Assembly (NCBI RefSeq): GCF_000611645.1
Contig: NW_014011532.1
Span: forward strand, 1 to 10,474
Direction of reading: 5' to 3'
Length of the DNA stretch: 10,474 nucleotides
Source of the DNA: Monoraphidium neglectum
Lineage: Eukaryota > Chlorophyta > Chlorophyceae > Sphaeropleales > Selenastraceae
The notes under the pieces were generated by a model that did not search any database, was not told the DNA's origin, and worked only from the letters and a program-made list of their open reading frames with translations. This document shows, piece by piece, positions 10,450 to 10,474 of this stretch. Made by a program: the position numbers and the translations under genes. The first letter of the stretch is position 1; every line of letters starts with the position of its first letter.

Positions 10450-10474
10450 CTGAAGGGGGGGGGCGGGCAAGGGC

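Overview
The window looks like nuclear DNA from a high-GC green alga (Chlorophyta, in the broad Chlamydomonadales/Sphaeropleales range). The basis is very GC-rich sequence, codons that favour G or C at the third position, short exons separated by GT-AG introns of roughly 125-770 bp, abundant GT/CA microsatellites, a plant-type ketol-acid reductoisomerase with a transit-peptide-like N-terminus, and one TGTAA polyadenylation-type signal. The species cannot be named from the sequence alone.

Layout: (1) Positions 1-2882, minus strand: the 5' half of a plastid ketol-acid reductoisomerase gene (branched-chain amino acid synthesis). Five exons give 302 residues, and the gene runs off the left edge inside an intron. 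(2) Positions 2883-3350: a divergent intergenic/promoter region with a TATA box and CCAAT on the plus strand. (3) Positions 3351-4718, plus strand: a three-exon class I SAM-dependent methyltransferase-like gene. Its start is uncertain, and a possible extra 3' exon may extend to 4925. (4) Positions 4926-6152: about 1.2 kb between converging genes with no supported gene. (5) Positions 6153-10449, minus strand: the 3' two-thirds of a bifunctional catalase-peroxidase gene (KatG). Ten exons, including one of only 12 nt, give 456 residues. Its N-terminal exons lie beyond the right edge.

All exon joins were made by hand by matching GT/AG sites to protein family continuity. Every join given for the reductoisomerase and catalase-peroxidase keeps the frame. 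Much of the window is therefore intron, and nearly all other open frames are shadows. The three genes show no shared pathway; they look like ordinary neighbours in a nuclear genome. No new multi-gene system is visible. The most interesting signals are in gene structure: the 12-nt microexon, a perfect hairpin between a branch-point-like site and its acceptor, a G-quadruplex-type tract on a 5' splice site, and recurrent CA-rich tracts upstream of acceptors.
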